64,000 nucleotides of DNA from Ficedula albicollis (lineage: Eukaryota; Chordata; Aves; Passeriformes; Muscicapidae), in assembly GCF_000247815.1 (NCBI RefSeq), contig NC_021674.1, positions 83,444,513 to 83,508,512 on the forward strand, in the 5' to 3' direction. The notes beneath the pieces were generated by a model. The model did not search any database. It had not been told where the DNA came from and was given only the letters and a program-made list of their open reading frames with translations. The position numbers were made by a program, and so were the translations under genes. This document shows, piece after piece, positions 26,010 through 36,479 of this stretch (position 1 is the stretch's first letter; each line of letters starts with the position of its first letter).

Positions 26010-26475
26010 TGTTCTGGTTTAACCCCAAGCATCAACCACACAAGTGCTCTCTCACTCCCCCATGCATTCCTGGTGTGGTGGGGAGGAGAACCTGAAAAAC
26101 AGGTGAAACCCATGGGTTGAGATAAGATCAGTTTAAGACTTCAAATACAGTAAGATAGAATACTACTACTAATAATAAACAGGGTAATAAAAAGAATAAG
26201 AACAGAATTTTACTGAAAAGGAAAAGAGTTATCAATAAAACCCAAGAGAAACAAGTGATGCCTAACACAATTGCTCTCCACCCACTGACTGCTGCCCACC
26301 CCATTCCCAAGCAATGACCTTCCCCTCCTGGCCCATTCTCCCCAGTTTAGATAATAGGTATTACATTCTATGGTATGGAATATCTCTGTGGACAGATCAG
26401 ATCAGTCGTCCTGGACTTGCTGTCTCCTGACTTCCTGTGCACCTGCTCACTGATACATCATGGGAAACTGAAAAG
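26010..26475 (-). mobile_element. Endogenous retrovirus LTR, 3' portion (minus strand)
   Basis: The plus strand begins tgttctggtttaaccccaag, the reverse complement of the 3' end of an LTR type that is common in birds. It continues through the characteristic atgggttgagataagatcag, a TAATAATAA-rich tract, and ctatggtatggaatatctct. It stops at gaaactgaaaag (26475), where the matching LTR continues at 27653. Assignment rests on my recollection of the family sequence. No retroviral genes flank it, so it is a solo LTR. Confidence 0.8.
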
Positions 26476-26478
26476 ACA

Positions 26479-26611
26479 CAACCATAGACTACTTTGGGGT
26501 GAAAGGGTGAAAACCCTTATAGATCATCTTGTTCCAACTCCCTTGCCATGGGCAGGGCCACCTTCTACTAAACCAGGTTACTCAAGGCCTCATTTAACCT
26601 AGCCTTGATAA
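26479..26611 (-). mobile_element. CR1 LINE, 3'-terminal fragment (minus strand) inside an LTR
   Basis: The plus strand reads acaaccatagactactttgg, then atagatcatcttgttccaac and ccttgccatgggcagggcca, which are CR1 3'-end landmarks in reverse complement. Recognisable homology ends at about ctagccttgata. Confidence 0.85.
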
Positions 26612-27075
26612 TTTTTTTTTAAACATGTGAGTTTGTTACTGCAGAAGACTTAAAGATGAAACTGGAATGGAAACATTTTGTTTCATTACTCAACCACAAA
26701 AATGTGTAGTTGAGCTATCAGATAAAATGTATTATTTCAAAATAAACTTATAAAGCCCTAAACATTTGAAAGTTGCAGTAGGGGTGGTTTAAGAGGAATT
26801 TTTCCCATTGCAAATTTTTTTGTTTCAATCCTTCAGCCACTCTTTGGTGTAAATAACTTTTTGCATATATTCTGGTTTGTGAGTGTAGAAGCTGCTAATG
26901 TGATGTTATGTCAAGAGACACTGGCAGTCTATCCAAATAAAATACTGCTGGATTGCGAGGCAGAAGTTGCTACTGCTGCATCAAATGTTCTAAGGGCTGT
27001 AAGCACGGTGGTGCTTGAGGAGTCCACAGCAGAATTGCTAGGCAAGGATGTAGCCTCAAAAGCAGGAGGATTGCA

Positions 27076-27191
27076 ACCAGCATAAATGCTCTCAGAAACA
27101 TCAGATTTTCCCAGATGCTGATGCACTGGTAAGACCAGCATAAATGCTCTCAGAAACATCAGATTTTTCCAGATGCTGATGCACTGGTAAG
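27076..27191. repeat. Tandem duplication, 2 x 58 bp
   Basis: The segment accagcataaatgctctcag at 27076 recurs at 27134, with one difference (ttttccc versus tttttcc). It lies inside the insertion that splits the LTR. Confidence 0.92.
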
Positions 27192-27652
27192 ACTGACAAT
27201 CATCATAAAGAAGAAACTGGTAGCACTATTGCTATTGCTGTTCATGGGAGAGCTTGGCAGCCCAAAGCTTGATGTTTGAAGTCCTCCAGATCCAAAGGAC
27301 TGCAAGAGTTGAGTGATTTTGTTCTTTAATTCAGATGGCACAGCTGCTTTTGTAAATGCATTTAAAGCTTTCAGCTGATTTTTCCATTGTCCATTCTGTT
27401 GAACAGAATTTACATAGAATGCTGAATGTTACTGTTTGCTCTGCAGTCATAATGCTCCAGATGGAACTGTTCTGGGGAGAAATCTGAGAAGCCTGAGACA
27501 TTCAGATTTTCTTTCATTGGTGAGTAAGATGAAACTATCCATTGTCCTGAAGATTCCCAAATTTCCATTCATAGGCAAGAAGTCTCTTCATCTTTATAGC
27601 CATCAGCAATATTTTGACTGTTTGTAAATGCAGAAAATCTGTTCTGCAAAAT

Positions 27653-27793
27653 GTCCTTGACCTAGGGTAAGAACTACTTTGCAACAAGCAGAACGTCAAT
27701 GTGTTATCAATATTATTCTCATACTAAATCCCAAACCACAGCACTGACTAAGCAACCAAGAGAATGAACTCTATCACAGCCAAAACCAGGACA
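27653..27793 (-). mobile_element. Endogenous retrovirus LTR, 5' portion (minus strand)
   Basis: This is the remaining piece of the LTR begun at 26010. It runs from gtccttgacctagggtaaga to the LTR 5' terminus, which on the minus strand reads TGTCCTGGTTTTGGCTGTGA starting at 27793. It also includes tatcaatattattctcatac, a landmark of this LTR type. The 5-bp flanks of the whole LTR are gactc on the left and ctctc on the right; these could be a decayed target-site duplication, but that is uncertain. Confidence 0.82.
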
Positions 27794-30700
27794 CTCTCAG
27801 AGGAGTGTTACTTTACCCAAGTTCCCTGGGATTTATTTCAGTGTCATCATTCCTGACATAAAAATAGCAACTGAAGAACAATGATTCAATTATGGACGAG
27901 ATTCAACTCTTTCAATGTTAATTGCTTTGAAGTTAATTGTTGAGTAAGAGAGTGATCTAGGCTCTTAAGTGTTGGACAGAGAGGCAAATGACTTAGCCCA
28001 CCCTGAAATGGGAGATGCTGATGAATCACTGAGCAGAAAGATACCTATATCAAAAATGCTCCTTTGAGTATGGAGGAAATGGAGAAGACTTGCTTGCTAA
28101 AATTATTTATCTTGAGAACAGATGAAGTGGTGGGAGGCAAATTGCATCCTAGGTTTACTGTAAGTCAAGGTTTGGGTTTGCTGTGAATCACACCAAGAGT
28201 GCCTTCATGTGATTGATTTTAAAGAGCAGATGGGATGTCAAAGGAGGAGTCCAGTTTTGTGAACATAAAACTGTCCAGTCCTCCTCCTGCATATGTGAAA
28301 ATTAAAAGATTGCCCATGTATGGGAGGAGTTGCTCACCAAAATATCTGAACAACACAGGAAGCAATTCTGGAGTTTACAACAAAGCTGCAACCGAAAGCC
28401 CAGGCAGCTTTCAAAAGTCTGGAGAGCCTTTTGAAATGTTAGCCCTTCATGTAAATTCAGTATATGTATTTGAGGTGAAGAAAGCCATTATGGTTATGTT
28501 TTATTCATATTTATCTTCTGCAGAAAGGTAGCAGTTTTAGGAAATGAGACATGCTGTGCCCCCAGGGGAAAATCCTCCTGTAGGTATGTCCTGTACAGGC
28601 AAGGACAGAGCAAGTCGTCTGGTGGGCACACTGCATATGTGCCTTGCTTGGTGGAAAACTGCAACTGGTTTTTTCTCCTGCTGTTTTTTTTAGCAGTACC
28701 AAACCTGTCACTATGCAGGGAATGTTGCATATGAAAAATGTCCAAAAGAGTTTAAGGTAAGTGGCATCCTAGTGCGTTGTTTAGTGTTAAGGGCATAAAT
28801 GGCCAATCTCAAAAGACTATGACAACAATAGAAATCATGTGTAAAAAAATAAAGCAAAAATTACCATGCTGTATAGCTTAGTTGTATACAAATCAGGCAG
28901 CATTAGATGTCAGTATCCTAGTATTTTTTAAGGAAAAAAAGCCACAGAGCTTACAAAGAATGTTAAACTTCCTGGTCCCAGTGGTGACATAAATCCTTTC
29001 AATTCCCATGTGGCACCAGCAGCAAGGTAGATTTCTGTACATGCTACTCATAGCGTGTCAGTGCCAACCTCAGGGGCTCTCCAGGAGACACAACGCAGTG
29101 AAGTGGGAATTGGTCTGGGTCCACCAACAGATTTGGGTGCTGGAAAACTGTGTGTCTGTGCATAGTCCAGCTTTAAGGTTCCTACTGCCATACAGGAATC
29201 GAGAGCCTCGCAATGCCTGTCCTTTCTGCCCCTGCAAAGGACTGTATGCCTCATGAGGAATGCACAGTCAGCACTTCGAGGGGGAAGTTTTCTCCTCACT
29301 TTGAAGTGAATAAGCTTACATTTCACATACTCATCCTTGCCTGGACTCAGAGTCATCCTACCTATGCCTCCTGAAAGATTCTTCCTTCCAGGCACACTGA
29401 AGTAAGTAGATTATCCCAGAAATTATCTTTAGAAGTGAAACAGTGGTCATCTATAAGACATAACCAGAGGAAGTATCAATGACTGTAGTCTGTATAATGT
29501 AATTCTGGGCAGAATACTCTATATGGGTTACAATTCTGTTCTCTTCTCCACTTGAAAGACTTCCAATAGTCTCCCACCACCTAGGTGAATGTCCCAGCCA
29601 GCAAGGCATAGATGCTCTGACAAGTGTTAAAGGAAAGAGAAGGGAGAAGAATAGAAGTAAAAGGGCTGCTAGTTACATTTTTAAAATCATTACCTAAAAG
29701 AGGGAGCGACTTAAAATTAAGGTATTTCTGTAGGCAAGGGTCCAGGGAAAGAGCAAAACAGCTCGCCCAGCCTGGGGCCAGCCAGCCAGGAGTCGCACTT
29801 TTGCGTGGAAGGCAATGCTCTTTCACACTGTAGTTTCATCTGCCCAAATAAAGTGAAAACTTTTGAAACATATGCACTTCTTCACAGTTAAAAGGTTGTA
29901 AGACTTAAACCTCTTCTTTTACAGTGATTCCATTTTTGTGGCACACCTTACTTGGAGATACATGCTGCTTAGGTCTCTTCCATGTCCTTTTTCCCTGTTT
30001 TTGTCTCTGCTAAAGCTTTTACCTGTTCTTTTATTCACAGTGCTGTCTTTGATATCTGTTTATTCCTGGTACCATGCAGTGTCACATAATCAGATGCAGT
30101 AGCCTCACTGGATAAATCCTTACTTCCAAGCAGAAAATATTTCATGCTGTTGGACCTAGATAAAAGTATGCTCTCTTTTGCAGGACCCATATTTCTAGTG
30201 TCATTTCTGGGCAGCTAATCTCCTAAGGCCAATTCTAGGAGTCATGGAAATAGCCCCAGATAATTAATTTTTTTTCTGACATACCAGCACTCTTTTATAA
30301 AAAAAATAAATTTTGCAAGCCCAACATGAAAATAAAGAGGTCCTAGAGACAAAAGTAGAATTCACAACAATTGTTTTAATTTTTTTATTACTTTATACTT
30401 TAGTCTTTATATTTTTAATGAACTAGTACGAAAATTCTTATTTAATGTTTTAATATCTGCTATGGGTCTTTTGATAACTTCATGCCTTTGACTTATTCAC
30501 AGATCAGAGCTTAGTGGTATGACAGGTGTCATGAGCAGCCATAATTGTGTTTTTCTGCAGAGAGTTATTGACTAATGACAAAGAAGTAACACCACAATTT
30601 CAGCATGCATTCTGCACTAACTTAGGAATGTATTTTTATGAGTTAGTTGCCAAGTGCTTACTATGCTTGGGAAGCTCTATAATTTACAATATTCTCTGCA

Positions 30701-32079
30701 GTAGGTACAAACTTGCAAGAGAAATGGATATATGAATATGATACAGACTTTGTATATAAAATTCATCTCTGTGTAGAAGCCTAAATACCATTTTTTGTCT
30801 GATGTTACAGGGAACTTGAACTTTGTGTTTACTGTGTGCTTGCAGTTTTAAATTTAGCTAAATTAATATATAACTACTGCATGCTTTATCACAGGAATGC
30901 TAAAATGCTGGGAATTTTCTTCTGCTGATATCCATCACTCTCTGAATGTATGTTTATACCCATATGGTTCAGCCATTTGACTTAACAATTGTTTTTCATG
31001 GACAACATTGATTAAATTTGGAATTTTACTTCCTTGTGCACCTTGTGCATCAGATGATGATGGTTCCATTTGGCAGGGGCTGATAGAATGTATTTTATTT
31101 TAAATATGCCCAAATGTAACCATAATTTGGTTTAAGGGGAGCTGTTAAAAATACTTGTTTGACCTGCTATTTCTTTATACATGACCCCACAAAACAGGCT
31201 GCTAATTGATGGATTTAATTTTATTTATTGCATTGCTTTCCTGTATATTTTTGCCCACTTATATATCAGCTAGAATATCTATAAGGCAGGGTCTGGTAAG
31301 TTTTTTAGGCTGTGCACATATTGAGATTTTTATCTGACTTTATTTTGTAGCACTCAAAATAATAAGCATAATTGATAATACTTTTGTGTTTTGTAATGTT
31401 GAGTTATTCCATCAGATCTCAATGTGAAAGTGGCTTCAAAAGAAAGCTGCTGATTATGAATACAGAAAGTTGCCAACTTGTGAAGTGGTTTGACTTCTGA
31501 AGGGAATGTTCCTGTTTAAAAAATACTTACATCCTTTTGTAGTATTTTTTGATCTTATGTTGAAGATTTTAAATTGGCTTTTGAACCTGTATTTGGCATT
31601 TTAGAGAGCTGAATTAATTGTAAGCCTTATGCTTTCTTTTTTTTTTTTTAAAGATTATTCAGTTCCATTTTCTCCTTACAAAAATGCCATAAGGGGCTCA
31701 TGTGACCCCACAAGAGAAAATGAAAGCTTTCACTTAATAAAATGCATGTACCTGTGTGTGTAAGATGTGACTGACTGAACTTCCCCCAGCACTGCTGTTA
31801 TTATATACCATACATCTCCCACAGATATACAAGACTCAAGGTCAGTGGGGAACAAAAGTTTTTGTATAAATGCTGGTCTGCAAAAGTCCTTCATCTTCTG
31901 AAGCTCTTGTGCCTGAAGTGTGAAATGGCCATGAGAAAATTTCCTAAAATAACTACTGTTTGCCTGTACACTCAGCTGCTTCTCCCAGAATGACACTTGC
32001 AGCTGCAAAGGGTTCCTGTGAACAGGTGCAAAATGCTTGTGGTTCAACCCACAGAGTTTTGTAGTAGAGAGAGGAATGG
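27794..32079. other. Non-coding stretch, nothing securely recognised
   Basis: The longest ORFs are 98 codons at 28235-28531 (+) and 115 codons at 29048-29395 (-). Neither resembles a protein I know. A T tract lies at about 31638-31650. No CR1 or LTR is recognised. Confidence 0.4.
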
Positions 32080-32480
32080 AATCATAGAATGGCTCATTTT
32101 GGAAGAGGCATTAAAAAACACCTCGTTTCAGCTCCCCTGCCATGGAGTTGCAACTTTTCACTAGACCAGGTTTCTCAGAGTCTCCAATCCAACCTAGCCT
32201 TGAACACTTCCAGGAATGGGGCATCCACATCTTCTCTGGGCCACCTATTCCAGTGCCTCACCACCCTCACCATGAAGAATTTCTTCCTAATATCCAATCT
32301 AAACCTGCCCTCTTTCAGTTTAAACCCATTCTCCATTGCCCTATCCCTACAGGCTCTGCTGAAAAGAATCTCTTTCTTTATAAGCCCCTTAAGTACTGAA
32401 AGGTTTCTCTGGAGCCTTCCCTTGCCCACACTGAACAACTCCAGTTTTGCTAGCCTTTCCACATAGGAGAGATCTCCACT
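32080..32480 (-). mobile_element. CR1 LINE, 3' part with ORF2 remnant (minus strand)
   Basis: The plus strand starts aatcatagaatggctcattt, the reverse complement of the CR1 ATTCTATGATT tail. It then has ttccagtgcctcaccaccct and gaatttcttcctaatatcca. On the minus strand, codons at 32175-32480 give the ORF2 C-terminal motifs IRKKFFMVRVVRHWNRWPRE and FLEVFKARLD that are typical of CR1. 5'-truncated. Homology past about 32480 is unclear. Confidence 0.93.
32175..32480 (-). pseudogene. CR1 ORF2 C-terminal remnant
   Basis: The minus strand is open here and reads the very end of the CR1 reverse-transcriptase protein: YVERLAKLELFSVGKGRLQR, then RFRLDIRKKFFMVRVVRHWN and the terminal EVFKARLDWRL. The protein normally carries out target-primed reverse transcription. 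Endonuclease and RT catalytic regions are missing, so it is inactive. Confidence 0.88.
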
Positions 32481-33088
32481 GTTGGCTTGTGCTTTGGCAG
32501 TGACCAGGCAAACTGAGGTTTTCTGTGGAAGTATCAAAGTATCATTTTGTCTTAGAGATGGTAACTATCTGCTTATATACTTATATCTTTTTTAATTCCT
32601 CAAACCTCTTTCAGACTTGATGCATCTCAACACTTTTATGCCCTCCAAAGACTCACACAATCATCTCCTGATTACTAATAACGTAAATATACTAAATAGT
32701 AATGGCCCTCTACAGCTACATTTACATTCTTACTATTTATGTGCTTAAATTCTCTACCTTTGTATATTTTAATCAGTTTCAAATCCCACTACAGAAGTTT
32801 GACATTTAACCCATGATTAATTAGTTTGCCTAAGAGTCTTAAAAAGAGCATAATGACAATCCAAATAAATTATACTGTACCAACCTGCTTTATATATTAC
32901 TAGTATTTTAGTAGAGACATAACTTTCTCATGCAAAATTGCTTTGACCCTATTGCCTTCCCTCTAAAACACACAAATAATGGAAGCCACACCTTCAGAAT
33001 CATAACTAGTTTCTTTGAAGCTGTGTTAATTTGCATCCATTGAGGACTTGACCAGAAACACATAAGTCTAAGAACCTCATCAAGCAAT
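32481..33088. other. Non-coding stretch, nothing recognised
   Basis: No repeat family or gene is recognised. Confidence 0.45.
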
Positions 33089-33168
33089 CCCTTCTCATGC
33101 AATTAGTCCTTAATTGTGTGGGTAGCCCCCCTTCTCATGCAATTAGTCCTTAATTGTGTGAGTAGCTG
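33089..33168. repeat. Tandem duplication, 2 x 40 bp
   Basis: The segment cccttctcatgcaattagtc at 33089 recurs at 33129 with one substitution (gtgtgggtag versus gtgtgagtag). Confidence 0.92.
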
Positions 33169-33475
33169 TATTTAGGTTAGTAGTGAGATAGAACCATATA
33201 TTTTGGCAGCTACAGGCTTTTGTGCTGAGGTGGGTCACAAAAAGGTGCCCACATCTAATGCAGGAGCCTTTACTTAGGTGAGACATCTCAGTGCTGCTCC
33301 CCCTGTGCTGGTAGCTCTGTGAACTCCCAGAATTTCCCAAGCTCAGTTGTCTGCTCGTGCTGCTGAGGGATGAGATACTGAGAATGGAGGCTCTTTCTCT
33401 GGAGGCTTATCTCAGCCATTGCTCTTCATTAAGGAAATGGGATTCCTGATCCCAAATAGCAGTTTTTGGGTAGCA

Positions 33476-33777
33476 GAGCTACCCTCTCAGTGCATGCAGC
33501 CTAGGGTATGCCTCTGACCCACCTCAAGGAAAGTGAGCACTTAAGCTTGTGCTCCTGTGATGCCAACTATGTCTTTCTCTGTAAATTCAATAGCACTCAT
33601 GTGCTCCTGTGATGCCAACTATGTCTTTCTCTATAAATTCAATAGCACTTACGAGCTACCCTCTCAGTGCATGCAGCCTAGGGTATGCCTCTGACCCACC
33701 TCAAGGAAAGTGAGCACTTAAGCTTGTGCTCCTGTGATGCCAACTATGTCTTTCTCTGTAAATTCAATAGCACTCAT
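33476..33777. repeat. Compound tandem repeat, order A-B-B'-A-B
   Basis: Block A (73 bp, starts gagctaccctctcagtgcat) is at 33476 and 33653. Block B (52 bp, starts gtgctcctgtgatgccaact) is at 33549, 33601 and 33726. The two A-B units look identical over 125 bp. The middle B' differs from the other B copies at three positions. This equals a 177-bp unit repeated once with an incomplete second copy. Confidence 0.92.
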
Positions 33778-34047
33778 ATTGGTTTTGTGGTTTTCCTGTG
33801 AGCTGCCTGAGAAGCTTGCAGGTACACACTAGTTATTAGTGGTGACCAAGATAGCTTTTCTCTGTATTAATTGTGAAAATCTTCCTCCGGGTTTTAGCTC
33901 AAACCAAACCTGCAAGCAGTATGCCAGCTGTTGGGTTGTAAGAGTGATACACTGTCGAGTGAAAGGGAGATGTTTCCTTGAACTCTTTATATTTGAGCAA
34001 TCTATCAGTGCCCCCAGGGAAGATGAGGCCCTTGTGCATGACTAGTC
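33778..34047. other. Short non-coding stretch, nothing recognised
   Basis: No repeat family or gene is recognised. Confidence 0.4.
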
Positions 34048-35180
34048 TGTCAGGGCTCTGCTATGGGGACCCCACTGAACAGCCACTGTGCCAGAGGGTG
34101 GTTTGACCAATAATCCAGGGTCACTCACTGACAGTGTCTGACTCTGTTGCTTTATTATCAGTTTTGTCAAGCATGTCATCCACTGCCAGCAGCTGCCATC
34201 ACCCTTGAAGAACTCAAACTCACAGTTTATGGAATAGCACACTTTATTATCAAACGCACCAGTAGTAGAAGACTGTGACAGGTTAAGGTTCAGAGATTGC
34301 CATCAGTAGTATACTGACTACAAAAATGAATCTGAAGCAATATCCAGACAAACTCTGATCACCAATGAAAGCTTGCTCAGGATAATAATTTGGTGAACAT
34401 AAAATAAGGTTCTTACCCAACTGGCATCCCCATGGGGACAGGATGGGTTCAGCCCATCGATGGATCCCAGAAGTTACAGTGGAGTCTTCTCTAACCTTCC
34501 CCCTACTTAGTCTATATTTATATTATTTTTGTTGTGAGAGGAGAAAATGTAAAGTTATGATTTCATGTTTAGGCGAAGTTTGAGTGACTTTACTCATTAG
34601 CTTAAGCAGGGCATGAAAAGTAATGTGTATTTTTGAGTTAATGAAGTTCAGCTTTTGATTACCATTTGGATAATTCCTTTGGCTTAGTTCCCCTTAGCAG
34701 CATTGTTTTCAACAAAGCATAACTGCTGTGCTGCTCCATCATATGTGCATTGATTTCAACAGCATGACTGCAACACCTTCATGCCACTCAGTCCTTTGTT
34801 TCAGGGCTCCCCTGGAGTGATGCACCCACCTCCCTCAGTGGTCCTGCTTCTAAGGTGTGCAGGCAGTTTGTACTGGTGAACTAGAGCCAGTGCATGCACT
34901 CATTGCTGAGCTTTGTTTTTTGGTTTCCCCATATATTATGTATATATTTGTGTGTCAGATATATATGTGCTTTTTCCCTCCACTGCTATTTGCAGATGCT
35001 TAGGTGTGCTCAGGGTAAGAGGTAAGAGCTGTAATTTTGAGCTGTAGGTATACCTTAGTGGTGACCCAGGGGATTAAACATCTTGGTGATTTTGTGCCTC
35101 AGACAGCAGAGGATGAGCACAACCTCATGTGGGCTTCTTGAGGGGAGACCCCAGCAAAAAATGCTTTGTATTATACAACA
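34048..35180 (-). mobile_element. Endogenous retrovirus LTR (minus strand, probable solo LTR)
   Basis: On the minus strand the order is a TATA-like TATAAATATAGAC (plus 34510-34523), an R/U5-like region, and two AATAAA signals (plus TTTATT at 34243-34248 and 34151-34156). It ends in CCCTGACA at 34048. Stretches such as gacaggatgggttcagccca and ccatcgatggatcccagaag match a long avian LTR type I recall. The core at 34048-34640 is the confident part. The far end near 35180 (minus strand starts TGTTGTATAATACAAAG) is less certain. No target-site duplication was identified and no viral genes are adjacent. Confidence 0.65.
34151..34248 (-). terminator. Two polyadenylation signals in the LTR
   Basis: AATAAA occurs twice on the minus strand in similar contexts (gataataaagtgtgc, then gataataaagcaaca) about 90 bp apart. 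Confidence 0.5.
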
Positions 35181-36479
35181 ACATATCAAATAAAAGTGTC
35201 GATGTAGACCTGTTTAAAGCCAGAAGTTTCTCAATAGATAAATGTCTGAAATTATCACCATCTTATTTTTAAGAGGCCTGTGTAAAATGGCCATTAGAGT
35301 TGATAGGTCTAGACATAAAGCTTCTAGAAAATATGTACTTAAAAGTAAATGGTTACAAATGCTGCTATTTATATAAAAATATTTGGGGATGCTGAATTGT
35401 GGAAAAAAAAATATTGTCAGCTTCATTATCAAAGCAATATCCAATGTTGATATCTGGCGAAACAAAAAGTATCATTGGAGAGAGATAATGCTGTATTTCT
35501 TTTTTTGTAAGTAATGAAGTGGTGATGGTAAATTCAGCCAGGGTATTTTGTGTAGTTTTAAAATAATTTTTTAGTGCTTTCATTCCTTTCTATTGGTTCA
35601 CTCTGTAAATAGCAGCTAAAATACTTTCACAACTGCAGATGAGCAGAGGGCATATGCCACGGAGTCTCTCAGGCAGGAAAAATCACAGCATGTGGCAGTA
35701 TAAATATGACATTGAACATTTGCTGGTTGCTCAGAGACCCATAATAAAACCAGGGCAGAAACATAAACCTTCTTTCTTCGTTTAAGACTATACCTAAATA
35801 ATGTGGTCTCATCTTCTAAGTTAAGTACAGGGGATAATTGTTTTTGGTTTTATTTTTGAGGAGAAGGAGAGGGAACAACTAATTTACAGAAGACCAAAAG
35901 AGCTAACTGTCTTGAATTTTTAATTTGTACTGTTATCTTTGAGATGGTTAAATCTTCTGGGATGCAATATTCTTATACTTAGGCATAGGATGCTATAAAA
36001 CATGAGATTGTGTAACTGATCATGTGTAGGCAAATAAGGTCCCTTTTCCACTGCTTAATATTAAAAATAAAAATCTCATAAAGCGTGAGACAGAAAACTC
36101 AATCAAGTTCATGTGTACTGTAAAAACTCATATGAATATGAATACTTTTCTACCAGTAATAAAAGTCTAAAATGAAGAGGTATGAACTAGAGTAGCTGAT
36201 TTTGAATGAAGATACTGACATCTCAAATTCAGCAGGAAAGAATTACAGGGAGCTCAGAGAAAGCAGGGAGCTAAGCTTAAAATAAATTCTTTTCATTGGC
36301 ATTCATGGGGGAATATGCCCAACCATAAAACCTTCCTTTATAGGAGGAAGTCTGAGGAACTGTCGCAATATAAAAAGACATCAGAAGAGTTTTATAAAGT
36401 TCAGTGGAAAAGGAAGAATCAAACTGATGGTATCAGGCAGTATGAGCCAAGCATATACCTGTTGAACTTGGGGTTGAGT
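35181..36479. other. AT-rich non-coding stretch, nothing recognised
   Basis: The rightmost part (36200-36480) may be further upstream sequence of the decayed LINE that follows, but I cannot show it. Confidence 0.4.

Larger units (their letters stand above)
26476..27652. other. 1.18-kb insertion splitting the LTR
   Basis: This block separates the two LTR pieces that should be contiguous. It starts with a CR1 3' tail (26479-26611, minus strand). The remaining 1.04 kb is not CR1 that I can recognise. It contains a 58-bp tandem duplication and open stretches on both strands. No clear target-site duplication is visible at the junctions (aaaag on the left, aaaatg on the right). Confidence 0.65.

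Noticed and set aside
33476..33777. Regularly spaced repeats that might look like a CRISPR array
   Set aside because: Units are long, directly adjacent, lack unique spacers, and sit in vertebrate DNA. They are tandem duplications.
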